This document shows, piece after piece, positions 7,928 to 16,292 of a stretch of 39,732 bases of DNA; position 1 is the stretch's first letter, and each line of letters begins with the position of its first letter. Below the pieces are notes generated by a model. The model had not been told where the DNA came from and searched no databases. It saw nothing but the letters and a program-made list of their open reading frames with translations. The DNA lies in the NCBI GenBank assembly GCA_026394015.1, contig JAPKZA010000208.1, forward strand, positions 11,564-51,295, written 5' to 3'. Position numbers and translations under genes: made by a program. Source of the DNA: Acidobacteriota bacterium. Lineage in GTDB: Bacteria > Acidobacteriota > Terriglobia > Bryobacterales > Bryobacteraceae.

Positions 7928-9893
7928 CGAGCGGCGTCCGAATCATCACAAACGCCAGCACCGCCAGAATCACCAAGCCCACTGCATAGGTCGGCTCCTG
8001 GAAGAACTCGGGAATCGGAATGCCCCACAGCACCATCGCCGCGACGCCCAAGCCCATCAGCCCTTCTCCCGCGATCAGCCCGGAAGAAACCAGCACCCCG
8101 GTGTTCTCAATCCGCGCCTTCTGCGCTTCATTGTGCCCCGCCCGTTGGCTCAGGTAGTCCGTCACCGAACGCAGGCATCCGCCTACGAAGATCGCGAAGG
8201 TCGTCGCAAACGGCAGGTACATCCCGACGGCCACCAGCATCGGGCTCTTCACCTGCAGCATGATCATCCCGATCCCCATGAAGATGCCCATCACAACGAG
8301 CGGCCAAGCCATATCGCCGCCCACAATCCCCTGCGCGATCAGCGCCATCAGGCCCGCCTGCGGCGCCGGCAACTTCGCATCGCCGAACCCGATGCCGCCC
8401 TGCTTGATGTTCGCCTCATGCAGGTACATCACCGGGAAGAACATCACGAGCGACGACACAACCACCGATAGCAACTCCACCCATTGAATCGTCCGCGGCG
8501 TCCCGCCCAGAATGTAGCCCGCCTTGAAGTCCTGCAGCAGTTCGCCGCCCACCGCCGCCGCGACGCAGACCACCGCCGCCACCGCCAACACCGTCGCCAC
8601 GCCCTTCGGCCCGTTCACGCCCAACGAGACCATCAGCAACGCTGCAATCAACAGGGTCGAAAGCGTCAGCCCGGAGATCGGGTTGTTCGACGAACCAATA
8701 AAGCCAACCAGCGACCCCGAAACGGTCGTGAACAGAAACCCGGTGATCAGCATCACGACGGCCGCAACCACCGCGATCCAAACCTCGCCCGCGAAGTAGG
8801 TATACACCCCAACCATCGCCAGGAACGTCACCCCGATCAGCGCGAACACCACCTTGAAGCTCATGTACTGCTCGGTCCGCCCCACCGTGCCCGGCTCCGG
8901 TCCGCCGCTGCGCAACTCGCCAATCGCCTTGCTCAAGCCGCCGATCAAATTCTTCCGCATCCGGAACAGCGTGTACCCCGCGCCGACCAGCATCCCGCCC
9001 ACGGCGATCGGCCGAACGATGTAACGCCACACCGCATTCGCGGTCGCCGTCCATCCGCCCGTCAACTGGTCCGCCGGTACAAACTGCGCCAGATTCGGCC
9101 CCAGGAAGTACATCAGCAGCGGGATGAATAGGCCCCAGGCCAGCACGCCGCCCGCGAAGTTCAACGCCGCCAACCGCGGCCCGATGATGTAGCCGACCCC
9201 GATGTAGGCCGGGCTGATCGACGGCGCCGCGGCCACCGTGAATCCGCCCGTCGCCACGAACTTGTCCCCGCCCAGCTTCAGCGTGCTCTTGCCCAACTGC
9301 CCGATCGAAAAGAAGAGCGTATGGTCCGGATCGAACAGCTTCATCACCCCGGCCAGATAGATTCCCGCCCCGGTCAGCATGTTGTAGAAGAGGTACTTCG
9401 CCGCGCCCGACGCCGTCTGCCCAGCCTTATGAATCTCGGCCGCCGCCACCGACTCAGGGAAGGGAAGTTCGTCGTCTTCAACCAGCGCCCGTCGAACCAG
9501 CGAGACGAAAAGAACGCCCAGCACCCCGCCCACCAGCATCAACGCCGTCGACTTGAAGTACGCGTGCTCGAAGTCAAAGGCCGGCCAACTCTTCGAGATC
9601 ACGAACGCCGGCAAAGTGAAGATCGCTCCGGCGGCGATTGACTCGCCGATCGACCCGGCCGTCCGCGCGATGTTCTCTTCAAGAATCGTGCCCCGTTTGG
9701 CCCGCAGCAGCGCCATGCCGATCACGGCCGCCGGGTACGTCGCGGCAATCGTGATGCCTGCCTTTAAGCCCAGGTAAGCGTTCGCCGCCCCGAGCACCAC
9801 GCTCATCACCAGTCCGATCGCCACCGCGGCCACGGTGAACTCGGTCATCTTCATGTCTTCGGGAACGTAGGGCTTGTGCTTCTTTTGGCTCAT
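7878..9893 (-). CDS. OPT family oligopeptide transporter
   Basis: A 671-residue polytopic membrane protein of the OPT (oligopeptide/metal-chelate transporter) family, prokaryotic branch. It starts MSQKKHKPYVPEDMKMTEFT, then shows the family's first helix GAANAYLGLKAGITIAATYPAA and about 14-16 hydrophobic segments to the end. It is expected to import small peptides or metal chelates across the inner membrane using the proton gradient. ATG 9893 was chosen over the longer frame opening at 9977 because homology-type sequence begins there and the added N terminus looks non-coding. Its terminal 50 bp overlap the convergent hypothetical gene. No accessory gene is adjacent. Confidence 0.92.
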   Translation of the reverse strand: MSQKKHKPYVPEDMKMTEFTVAAVAIGLVMSVVLGAANAYLGLKAGITIAATYPAAVIGMALLRAKRGTILEENIARTAGSIGESIAAGAIFTLPAFVISKSWPAFDFEHAYFKSTALMLVGGVLGVLFVSLVRRALVEDDELPFPESVAAAEIHKAGQTASGAAKYLFYNMLTGAGIYLAGVMKLFDPDHTLFFSIGQLGKSTLKLGGDKFVATGGFTVAAAPSISPAYIGVGYIIGPRLAALNFAGGVLAWGLFIPLLMYFLGPNLAQFVPADQLTGGWTATANAVWRYIVRPIAVGGMLVGAGYTLFRMRKNLIGGLSKAIGELRSGGPEPGTVGRTEQYMSFKVVFALIGVTFLAMVGVYTYFAGEVWIAVVAAVVMLITGFLFTTVSGSLVGFIGSSNNPISGLTLSTLLIAALLMVSLGVNGPKGVATVLAVAAVVCVAAAVGGELLQDFKAGYILGGTPRTIQWVELLSVVVSSLVMFFPVMYLHEANIKQGGIGFGDAKLPAPQAGLMALIAQGIVGGDMAWPLVVMGIFMGIGMIMLQVKSPMLVAVGMYLPFATTFAIFVGGCLRSVTDYLSQRAGHNEAQKARIENTGVLVSSGLIAGEGLMGLGVAAMVLWGIPIPEFFQEPTYAVGLVILAVLAFVMIRTPLVNAGRPEDPAPPSAMV

Positions 9894-9967
9894 AAGCGAG
9901 GTCTCAATGGGGAAGATGATACCAACTACCCCAGACGTCTTGCTTCCGATAGTACAATCGCCAGAGC

Positions 9968-10714
9968 ATGAGTACACCCTTCCGATTAGATGGTCGCGTC
10001 GCTTTAGTCACTGGCGGCGCCAGTGGCATCGGTGAAGCCACCTGCCGCGTCCTGGCCAACGCCGGGGCAAAAGTCGTCGTCGCCGACATTGATCTGCCCA
10101 AGGCCGAAGCCCTCGCCGCCGAACTCTCGGGGTTGGCCGTTCACTGCGACGTCACGAGCGAATCCGCCGTCCAGGCGGTCTTCGCCAGCCTCCCCCAACT
10201 CGACATCCTCGTCAACAACGCGGGCATCGGGCTCGTCGGCAACGTCGAAGAGACCGGCCTCGCCGATTTCGAGCGCCTGATGAAGGTCAACGTCACCGGC
10301 CCCTTCCTGATTACGAAATATGCGATGCCCCTGCTCCTGGCTTCTGGCGGCAAGGTCGTCAATATCGGCTCCGTGGCCGGCTTGATCGGCGTAAAACGTC
10401 GTTATGCCTACTGCGCCACCAAGGGCGCCGTCATCGCCATGACCCGCCAACTCGCCGTCGACTACCCCACCCAGATTCGCGTCAACGCCATCTGCCCCGG
10501 AACCGTCGATTCTCCCTTCGTGGCCCAGTATTTACAGAAGTACCATTCCCATGAAATCGAGAAGACCCGCGCCGAACTCAATACCCGCCAGCCGATCGGC
10601 CGACTGGGCAAACCCGACGAAATCGCCCATTTAGCGCTCTATCTCGCCTCCGACGAGGCGGCGTTCGTCAACGGCAGCGTCATCACGATCGACGGCGGTT
10701 GGACCGCCGCTTAA
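9968..10714 (+). CDS. SDR family oxidoreductase (BDH2 / keto-deoxy-fuconate dehydrogenase-like)
   Basis: A 248-residue classical SDR. TGGASGIGEA at about 16-25 binds NAD, NNAGIG follows, the catalytic Ser lies in NIGSVAG and Tyr/Lys in YCATKGAV, and the end is IDGGWTAA. The segments RVNAICPGTVDSPF and the C terminus resemble human DHRS6/BDH2 and the bacterial 2-keto-3-deoxy-L-fuconate dehydrogenase group, so a hydroxy-acid or sugar-acid substrate with NAD+ is likely. The Asp after strand 2 (VVADID) favours NAD over NADP. It is divergent from the OPT gene, 74 bp apart. Substrate is inference. Confidence 0.9.
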   Translation: MSTPFRLDGRVALVTGGASGIGEATCRVLANAGAKVVVADIDLPKAEALAAELSGLAVHCDVTSESAVQAVFASLPQLDILVNNAGIGLVGNVEETGLADFERLMKVNVTGPFLITKYAMPLLLASGGKVVNIGSVAGLIGVKRRYAYCATKGAVIAMTRQLAVDYPTQIRVNAICPGTVDSPFVAQYLQKYHSHEIEKTRAELNTRQPIGRLGKPDEIAHLALYLASDEAAFVNGSVITIDGGWTAA

Positions 10715-10845
10715 CAAACAGATGCGGTTCGGTCGATAAGGACAGTACGTGCTGGGTTGACTTTTGCTAATCAAGTCCCGGATACTAGCAGAATCGTTGG
10801 CCCAGTACCAAATGTCCGATTTCACTGACGAGGGGCACAGTCAGA

Positions 10846-11976
10846 ATGCGTATCTTCCTGGTTTTCTTGATCTTTATTGGTCAATTTAACCTGTTATTAG
10901 CAGTACCGGCTTCCAGAGCCAAAAAAACCGGTCCCGTTCGGCCGGCCGCCAAGAGTATAGCGAAAAGCAAAGCCGTCGCGTCGAAGCGACCGGTTGCGGT
11001 TGCAAAGAAAAAAGCAGCTCCCAGTAATGTCGCGGGAGGTCCGTGGCTGGAGCCAACCTTCGCCGATTCCACGCTTGGTGACGTCATTGATGGCGAGGAC
11101 CTCATCGTCCGACGCGCCGCCGTCGATGCGCTGGGGCCGTACAACGGCAGCGTCGTGGTCGCTGATCCGCAAACCGGACGGCTGTTGACCATCGTCAATC
11201 AGAAGTTAGCCCTCGGCAGCGGCTTCCAGCCCTGCTCGACGGTGAAGATCGTCACCGCGATTGCCGGCCTCAAGGAAGGCATCATCGAGAAGAATACGCT
11301 GCTGCGGATCGGGCGTCGCTCGACGATGAACCTGACCGAGGCCCTGGCGCATTCCAACAACCCCTATTTCGCGCGGGTGGGCACCGATCTTGGGTTTGAT
11401 CGTGTCCACGCCTACGCCAAAATGCTCGGCTTGGGCGAACGAGCTGGCCTCAACATAGAGGGCGAGTTCCCTGGCGTCCTCGCCTCGGAGCCGCCCAAAT
11501 TCGGTGGCGTCGGCATGATGACGAGTTTCGGCGAGGGCATTCAACTGACGGCCCTGCAGTTGGCTTCGCTGCTGTCGGCGATCGCCAACGGCGGCACGCT
11601 TTACCATCTCCAATATCCCCGAACCAAGCAGCAGATCGAGAGCTTCGCGCCCAAGGTGAAGCGCCACTTGGCGATTCAGAATGAGATTCCGGACGTCAAG
11701 CCCGGCATGATGGCCGCAGTCGACCACGGGACCGCTCGACGCGCTCAGTATGACGCCAACGAGCCGATCCTTGGCAAAACCGGCACCTGCACTGATCGAG
11801 CCACCCCGACCCACCTCGGCTGGTTTGGCAGCTTCAACGAAGTTGGGCACAACAAGCTGGTCGTCGTTGTCTTGCTCACCGGCGGCAAGCCCGTCAACGG
11901 CCCGGTCGCTGCCGAAATAGCCGGCAGCGTCTATCGCAACTTATCGAGCCAACAGTTCTTCGCCGTCGCGAAGTAG
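10846..11976 (+). CDS. Penicillin-binding transpeptidase-like protein (catalytic domain only)
   Basis: A 376-residue exported or membrane-anchored protein with a hydrophobic N terminus (residues 1-20), then a ~45-residue Lys/Ala/Pro-rich linker, then a transpeptidase fold. All three active-site motifs are present: STVK at 131-134, SNN at 170-172 and KTGT at 311-314. The N-terminal dimerisation/pedestal domain of class B PBPs is absent, so it is smaller than ordinary PBPs (usually >550 residues) and closer to stand-alone PBP2-like or class D beta-lactamase-like proteins. Activity could be D,D-transpeptidase, carboxypeptidase or beta-lactam binding. A GAGGGG ribosome-binding site lies about ten bases before ATG 10846. 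It is convergent with obgE, 7 bp between stops. Confidence 0.87.
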   Translation: MRIFLVFLIFIGQFNLLLAVPASRAKKTGPVRPAAKSIAKSKAVASKRPVAVAKKKAAPSNVAGGPWLEPTFADSTLGDVIDGEDLIVRRAAVDALGPYNGSVVVADPQTGRLLTIVNQKLALGSGFQPCSTVKIVTAIAGLKEGIIEKNTLLRIGRRSTMNLTEALAHSNNPYFARVGTDLGFDRVHAYAKMLGLGERAGLNIEGEFPGVLASEPPKFGGVGMMTSFGEGIQLTALQLASLLSAIANGGTLYHLQYPRTKQQIESFAPKVKRHLAIQNEIPDVKPGMMAAVDHGTARRAQYDANEPILGKTGTCTDRATPTHLGWFGSFNEVGHNKLVVVVLLTGGKPVNGPVAAEIAGSVYRNLSSQQFFAVAK

Positions 11977-11995
11977 GACCGGCCTAGAGCCGGTC
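11977..11995. terminator. Hairpin between convergent transpeptidase-like gene and obgE
   Basis: GACCGGC (11977-11983) and GCCGGTC (11989-11995) form a perfect 7-bp stem with a 5-base loop that includes the obgE stop codon. No T-run follows on either strand, so this is not a classic intrinsic terminator. It may act as a bidirectional pause or mRNA 3'-end structure, or may be incidental. Confidence 0.35.
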
Positions 11996-13036
11996 GTACG
12001 GCATGTAAGCGATCCCGTCGTCCTTGGTTTCAATCACCTTGGGCGGGTGGACAATGGCGGCGAGGATGAACTTCAACTCCTCAAGCCCTTGTCCGGTTGC
12101 ACTCGAGATTTCGAGAAACTGCATGCCATGCTCGGACGCAATCTCCTTCACCGCGGCGATGCGGTCCGGGTCCTGCGCCGCGTCCACCTTGCTCGCCACG
12201 ACGATCATCGGCTTCTTCGGAAGCTCATCGCTGAAGCTGGCTAGCTCGTTCAGAATGATCTCAAAGTCGCTCCGCGGGTCGCGTCCGGTCACGTCGCTGA
12301 CGTCGACCATGTGCACCAGCACCCGAGTCCGTTCAATGTGCTTCAGGAACTGAATGCCGAGGCCGTGGCCTTCGTGGGCGCCTTCGATCAAGCCCGGGAT
12401 ATCCGCGACGACAAAGCTGCGCTCGTCGGGCATCGGAACCACGCCTAACTGCGGCTCCAGGGTCGTGAACGGGTAGTCGGCAATCTTTGGCCGGGCCGCC
12501 GAAACGCGCGAGATCAGGGTCGACTTGCCGGCATTCGGGAAGCCTACCAGGCCGACGTCGGCGAGAATCTTCAACTCCAGACGCAGCGTCTTCTCTTCGC
12601 CCGGGGTGCCGGGTTCGTGTTCGGTCGGTGCCTGGTGCGAAGCCGTGGCGAAATGCTGGTTGCCGCGTCCCCCCTTCCCGCCCTTGGCGATCACAAACTT
12701 TTCACCCGCCTTGGTGAAGTCGTACAGCAACTCGGCCGTCTTCCAGTCGTACACCATCGTACCGACCGGGACGTCCACCTGACGGTCATCTCCGTGCCGT
12801 CCGGAGCAGTTGGAGCCTTCCCCGTGCTTACCGCGTTCGGCTTTGTGCTCCGGATTGTAGCGAAGTTCGAGCAACGTGTTCCGATGCTCACTCGCGACGA
12901 TGATGACGCTACCGCCGCGTCCTCCATCGCCGCCGCTGGGGCCACCGCGGGGCACAAACTTCTCCCGCCGAAACGCCATACAGCCGTTTCCGCCGTCGCC
13001 GGCTTTCACATAGATCTTTACTTCATCAATAAACAT
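11984..13036 (-). CDS. obgE: GTPase Obg/CgtA
   Basis: A 350-residue Obg GTPase, involved in 50S ribosome assembly and stress control. The glycine-rich Obg domain fills about 1-158 ([19 protein letters not shown]; repeated GGxGG patches), followed by the G domain: P-loop GFPNAGKST at 165-173, switch II DIPG, and VASKVD as the NKxD-equivalent (here SKVD). The long C-terminal OCT domain of some Obg proteins is absent. ATG 13036 was chosen over an upstream in-frame start at 13063 because MFIDEV is the conserved beginning. It lies downstream of rplU-rpmA as in many bacteria, but an intrinsic terminator sits between, so it may also have its own promoter. Confidence 0.97.
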   Translation of the reverse strand: MFIDEVKIYVKAGDGGNGCMAFRREKFVPRGGPSGGDGGRGGSVIIVASEHRNTLLELRYNPEHKAERGKHGEGSNCSGRHGDDRQVDVPVGTMVYDWKTAELLYDFTKAGEKFVIAKGGKGGRGNQHFATASHQAPTEHEPGTPGEEKTLRLELKILADVGLVGFPNAGKSTLISRVSAARPKIADYPFTTLEPQLGVVPMPDERSFVVADIPGLIEGAHEGHGLGIQFLKHIERTRVLVHMVDVSDVTGRDPRSDFEIILNELASFSDELPKKPMIVVASKVDAAQDPDRIAAVKEIASEHGMQFLEISSATGQGLEELKFILAAIVHPPKVIETKDDGIAYMPYDRL

Positions 13037-13062
13037 AAGACAAACGCCAATCACAAATAACA

Positions 13063-13086
13063 AAAGCCGCCCAAATGGGCGGCTTT
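13063..13086 (-). terminator. Intrinsic terminator after rplU-rpmA
   Basis: A perfect 10-bp inverted repeat, AAAGCCGCCC and GGGCGGCTTT, separated by four bases. Read on the minus strand it ends in a run of four T and then GTTATTTG. It begins 24 bp after the rpmA stop and ends 26 bp before the obgE start, so it should end or attenuate rplU-rpmA transcripts before obgE. Confidence 0.85.
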
Positions 13087-13110
13087 GGGTTCTAACTGAG
13101 AGACAACAAA

Positions 13111-13380
13111 CTAGTTTGCGTCAACCTTAACCGGGTTGATGTAGATGAACTTCCCCATCCGCCCTTTGTCACGAAACTCGACGACGCCAGTCACGCACGC
13201 AAAAAGCGTATCGTCTTTGCCGCGACCGACATTATCGCCAGCTTTGTAGGGTGTCCCGCGCTGCCGCACAAGAATGGATCCGCCCGGAACCAACTCGCCG
13301 CCGAAACGCTTGATACCCAGTCGCTGCGCATTTGAATCGCGACCGTTCTTACTTGAGCCTAGACCTTTTTTTGATGCCAT
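13111..13380 (-). CDS. rpmA: 50S ribosomal protein L27
   Basis: An 89-residue L27 of normal length. The start [20 protein letters not shown] leaves the N-terminal tail that reaches the peptidyl transferase centre, without the Firmicutes-type cleaved extension. The conserved [20 protein letters not shown] region is intact. It lies 17 bp after rplU on the same strand. Confidence 0.98.
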   Translation of the reverse strand: MASKKGLGSSKNGRDSNAQRLGIKRFGGELVPGGSILVRQRGTPYKAGDNVGRGKDDTLFACVTGVVEFRDKGRMGKFIYINPVKVDAN

Positions 13381-13397
13381 GGTTTACTCTGACTTCC

Positions 13398-13709
13398 TTA
13401 CGCCTGAATCGAATCGATCTTGACGGCGGAGTAGTTCTGCCGATGTCCGATCGTTCGCCGATACTGCTTCTTCCGCTTAAACTTGAACACGATCACTTTC
13501 GGACCGCGGTCATTTTCCACCAAGGTGCCGGTCACTTTCGCGCCCGCGACATCCTTGCCCGTTTTCACTTCGCCATCGTCGGACACCACGGCCAACACAC
13601 GACCCAGATCCACCGGTCCGTTCACCTCGCCGGGCATCGTCTCGAATCGGACGGTCTCCCCGAGCGACACACGATACTGCTTGCCACCGTTTTCTACTAC
13701 TGCGTACAT
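13398..13709 (-). CDS. rplU: 50S ribosomal protein L21
   Basis: A 103-residue L21, beginning MYAVVENGGKQYRVSLGE and ending with the RNA-binding FKRKKQYRRTIGHRQ stretch. ATG 13709 was chosen because GAGGAAAG sits just upstream and it matches the family N terminus; the frame continues 32 codons further upstream through leader RNA. First gene of the rplU-rpmA transcript. An appreciable 5' leader with a hairpin precedes it. Confidence 0.98.
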   Translation of the reverse strand: MYAVVENGGKQYRVSLGETVRFETMPGEVNGPVDLGRVLAVVSDDGEVKTGKDVAGAKVTGTLVENDRGPKVIVFKFKRKKQYRRTIGHRQNYSAVKIDSIQA

Positions 13710-13771
13710 GACTTTCCTCGTTCTTAATAGAATTACTTTGAAAGGCTGCGCGGCCGGATTAAGGGAGACAG

Positions 13772-13800
13772 GCGCATCCCGCGCAAGCGCACGGATGCGC
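13772..13800 (-). promoter_or_regulatory. Leader hairpin upstream of rplU
   Basis: In the untranslated leader of rplU, GCGCATCC and GGATGCGC form a perfect 8-bp stem around a 13-base loop containing two GCGC patches. L21 leaders in some bacteria bind ribosomal protein for feedback control; whether this hairpin does so is inference. Confidence 0.4.
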
Positions 13801-13811
13801 TGCAACTCCTC

Positions 13812-13840
13812 AGTCTACCTGCCTTCCGGCTGGATTGCAA
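13812..13840 (-). promoter_or_regulatory. Sigma-70-type promoter for rplU-rpmA
   Basis: On the minus strand TTGCAA (13840-13835) and TAGACT (13817-13812) are separated by exactly 17 bases, matching TTGACA/TATAAT at four of six positions each. It lies ~100 bp before rplU and just after the DUF1080 gene stop, where a ribosomal-protein promoter is expected. Confidence 0.55.
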
Positions 13841-13846
13841 CTTTTG

Positions 13847-14485
13847 CTACTTCGTGAACTTCACGCGGATGTTCTTGTACATCACGGTGGACTTCGGATC
13901 GTGACCCTGCAAAGCAAACGTACCCGTGCCGATTTTGCGGCCCTTGCCCTGCGGATATTCCCATCCGGCTGGCTGCGTCCACTCCGACGACAGCTTGCCG
14001 TCGACGTAGATTTTCACAGAATCGCCCTTGACGACAATGTGTTCGGTAAACCATTTGCCGTCTTCGGCCATCTTCGCTTTCTGGTCGGCAACGCCGTAGA
14101 GACCGCCGGTGCGGCGCCAGTCGGTGTGCGAGTTGTTCACCTGGACTTCAAAACCCTTGTCCGGCCAGTTCTTCTCCTGATAAGCGGTGTGGAAGTAGAT
14201 GCCACCGTTCGAATTCGGCAACGTCATGCAATCCACCTTGAGTTCAAAATCCTTGAAATCGTGGTTGCCGATCTTGCCGACATAGTACAGGTGCGCCCGC
14301 GGCCCGTTGGCCACAATCGCCCCGTCCTTAATCGAAAACGTGGCTTCGTTCTCGGTCGCTTTCTTCCAGTCGGTGAAGTCCTTGCCGTTCCAGAGCGACT
14401 TGAATCCCTTCTCCGCTTTGTCTTTGGCGGAAACGTTCATCGCCGCCACCAGCATCAGAGTGCAAATAAAAAATCTTCTCATCAT
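13847..14485 (-). CDS. DUF1080 domain protein (3-keto-disaccharide hydrolase-like), exported
   Basis: A 212-residue single-domain DUF1080 protein with a signal peptide (MMRRFFICTLMLVAAMNVSA). Typical DUF1080 features are present: SLWNGKDFTDWKK near 30-42, the SNGGIYFHT segment and the GFEVQVNN strand, all of a concanavalin-like beta-sandwich. Some members cleave 3-keto-glucosides; others are carbohydrate-binding. The gene starts within the stop of the upstream metallopeptidase (ATGATGA), so they are translationally coupled. ATG 14482 is an equally plausible start. Confidence 0.88.
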   Translation of the reverse strand: MMRRFFICTLMLVAAMNVSAKDKAEKGFKSLWNGKDFTDWKKATENEATFSIKDGAIVANGPRAHLYYVGKIGNHDFKDFELKVDCMTLPNSNGGIYFHTAYQEKNWPDKGFEVQVNNSHTDWRRTGGLYGVADQKAKMAEDGKWFTEHIVVKGDSVKIYVDGKLSSEWTQPAGWEYPQGKGRKIGTGTFALQGHDPKSTVMYKNIRVKFTK

Positions 14486-14883
14486 CGCCTCGTATTATAT
14501 GCCTTTGCGCGCCCCCGCAGGGCACGCAAACGCTGTCGCCGCGCTTCGACGCGGGCGATCTCAAACTCATTCAAACCGAAGTAGTGCCCGACTTCGTGCC
14601 AAACCGTGTCGGCCACGGTTTGCTCGAGCTCAGCGCGGCTGCGCGCCATCTCTTCGTGGGGCTTCTGGAAAATGCGAATCCGGTCTGGCGGGGCGAAACC
14701 GTCACTGACGCTGCGTTCGGTCAACGGTCGGCCCTCGTACAGCCCGAGCAGATCCCGCCCCGGTCCCCACGCCTCCACCGACACCGAGAGATTTTCCATG
14801 CGAACGCGGAAGCGGGCGGGGATTCCGGCAATCGCCCGCTCCACGATCTGTTCAAACTCTTCTCGGCTTACCGCAACGCCCAC
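14482..14883 (-). CDS. Small zincin metallopeptidase (PF06262/DUF1025 type)
   Basis: A 133-residue protein with HEVGH at 96-100 followed by YFGLNE, the minimal zincin motif HExxHxxGxxE-like of the short metallopeptidase family PF06262. No signal peptide is visible, so it is likely cytoplasmic. The start is GTG at 14883 with GGA just upstream. The metallophosphatase gene upstream stops 14 bp away, so a three-gene transcript (phosphatase, zincin, DUF1080) is likely. Natural substrates for this family are not established. Confidence 0.85.
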   Translation of the reverse strand: MGVAVSREEFEQIVERAIAGIPARFRVRMENLSVSVEAWGPGRDLLGLYEGRPLTERSVSDGFAPPDRIRIFQKPHEEMARSRAELEQTVADTVWHEVGHYFGLNEFEIARVEARRQRLRALRGRAKAYNTRR

Positions 14884-14897
14884 TCCGACAGCTTACG

Positions 14898-16229
14898 CTA
14901 CTGGTAGCGGACGGTCACGGCCGAGGTGCTGGTCGCGCCGGTCCGGTCGGTTACGGTGAGGGCCACTTGATAGGTGCCTCGCAACACAAACTGGAACGTC
15001 GGCGTCGCCGTGTCGCCCCGCGTGAGGCCGGCCACCGGGTAGCCCTGCGCCGAAGACCACGAGTAGCTCAGGTCTCCGCCGTTGGTGGTGTTCGACAGGC
15101 TGCCATCGAGCGTCAGCAAGCCGTTGGAGTCGACTGCGGTGACCGCCGTCGTACTGCCCGGTTGGGTGACAACGGCGCTGGGCCCGGCGGTTGCCGCCGC
15201 GGCCGGCATGATCATGAACTCGAACTGGAACAGATTCCGTTCGTTCGGCCGGATGTGGCAAAGCGCCCAATGCACGTCGGCCGAGCCGGGCACTTCGACG
15301 CGGGTGAAGTTCAGCACGCGAGCGCCCCGAGCGTCGAGCGCCGCTTCGAACGGCTTACAGGGTCCGGTGGCCGCGGTGCAAGCGGGGTAAAGATCGGTCA
15401 AGGGTTTGTCCACGCGCATGTAGTGGCTGTCTCCCGAGACCATTACCACTTCGCCCGCAAACGCCCTCGTTTCCGCGCGCAACACCGACACGAACTCCTC
15501 ATAGCCGCTGCGGGTGGAGCCGACCACCTCTTCCCAGAACGCCTCGAACACGTTGGCCTGGATGAAAATCATCAAGCCGAGCGACTTGGTATCTTTGGCG
15601 GTCTTGAAGGCCTGCCGCAGCCAAACGATGTTGGCCGCGTTCCGCGCCTGGAACTCTTTGTCCTGGTCATAGAAGGCGTTCGGCGCCCCCTGGTTCAGCT
15701 TGTATTCCAGATTGTTGTTGCTGCCGGGGACGTGAATCGTGGCAAAAACCACCGGTGCCTTCACGAGCATGGAGTTCTCTACGTAGAGCGCATACTTGGG
15801 ATCGGCGGACTGCTTGATCAAGGGGATCGGCCGTTGCCCCAGGCTCATGTTGGTCGCAAAGAGCGTCTTGCGGATCATCGCCAACCGGTCCAGCGGGTTG
15901 TAGGCACCGTTGTTGGTGCGCATGCAGTCGGTCCATTCGTTGTCGCCGACCGAATACAGCAGCGGCTTTTGAAAGCTGTTGAACCAGTTCAACACGCGCG
16001 TGTAGTGCGAGTCGTCGCAGCGGGTGGATCCGCTTTTGGTGTCGCCGATGTGGACGGTGAATTCGACGTTCTGACGGTTGATGTCAGCAATCACCCGTTC
16101 AAAGCGGGGTTCCGCCGCCACCCCGTAGGGCGTGTCGCCGATCAGGGCGATGTCAAAGGGCGCTTGGGCCAGCAGGCCGATCGGCAGGCAGAGCGCTGCA
16201 AGCGGCAGGGAGAGAGTATTCAGTTTCAT
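14898..16229 (-). CDS. Exported metallophosphatase with C-terminal PKD-like domain
   Basis: A 443-residue secreted protein. After a signal peptide (MKLNTLSLPLAALCLPIGLLAQ) a calcineurin-like phosphoesterase domain covers about 25-340, with GDTPYG, HIGDTKSG, GDNEW and SGDSHYMR as metal-binding segments. The last ~100 residues form a PKD/Ig-like sandwich (LTLDGSLSN, LSYSWSS, YQVALTVTDRTG). The substrate could be a phosphoester on the surface or in the medium. ATG 16229 was chosen over an upstream in-frame start at 16265 since it begins the signal peptide. Two cysteine pairs (DDSH/DCMR region and PACTAATGPC) could be disulfides. Confidence 0.87.
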   Translation of the reverse strand: MKLNTLSLPLAALCLPIGLLAQAPFDIALIGDTPYGVAAEPRFERVIADINRQNVEFTVHIGDTKSGSTRCDDSHYTRVLNWFNSFQKPLLYSVGDNEWTDCMRTNNGAYNPLDRLAMIRKTLFATNMSLGQRPIPLIKQSADPKYALYVENSMLVKAPVVFATIHVPGSNNNLEYKLNQGAPNAFYDQDKEFQARNAANIVWLRQAFKTAKDTKSLGLMIFIQANVFEAFWEEVVGSTRSGYEEFVSVLRAETRAFAGEVVMVSGDSHYMRVDKPLTDLYPACTAATGPCKPFEAALDARGARVLNFTRVEVPGSADVHWALCHIRPNERNLFQFEFMIMPAAAATAGPSAVVTQPGSTTAVTAVDSNGLLTLDGSLSNTTNGGDLSYSWSSAQGYPVAGLTRGDTATPTFQFVLRGTYQVALTVTDRTGATSTSAVTVRYQ

Positions 16230-16292
16230 AAAGTCCGTCGTAAGCCTATCGCGCTCACGTTGCAACTTCGTGAAGTGGGTGTTTCGCTCTGG

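Noticed and set aside
11977-11995. Classical intrinsic terminator for the transpeptidase-like gene.
   Set aside because: The stem is perfect but lacks a T-run on either strand, so it is listed only as a hairpin of uncertain role.
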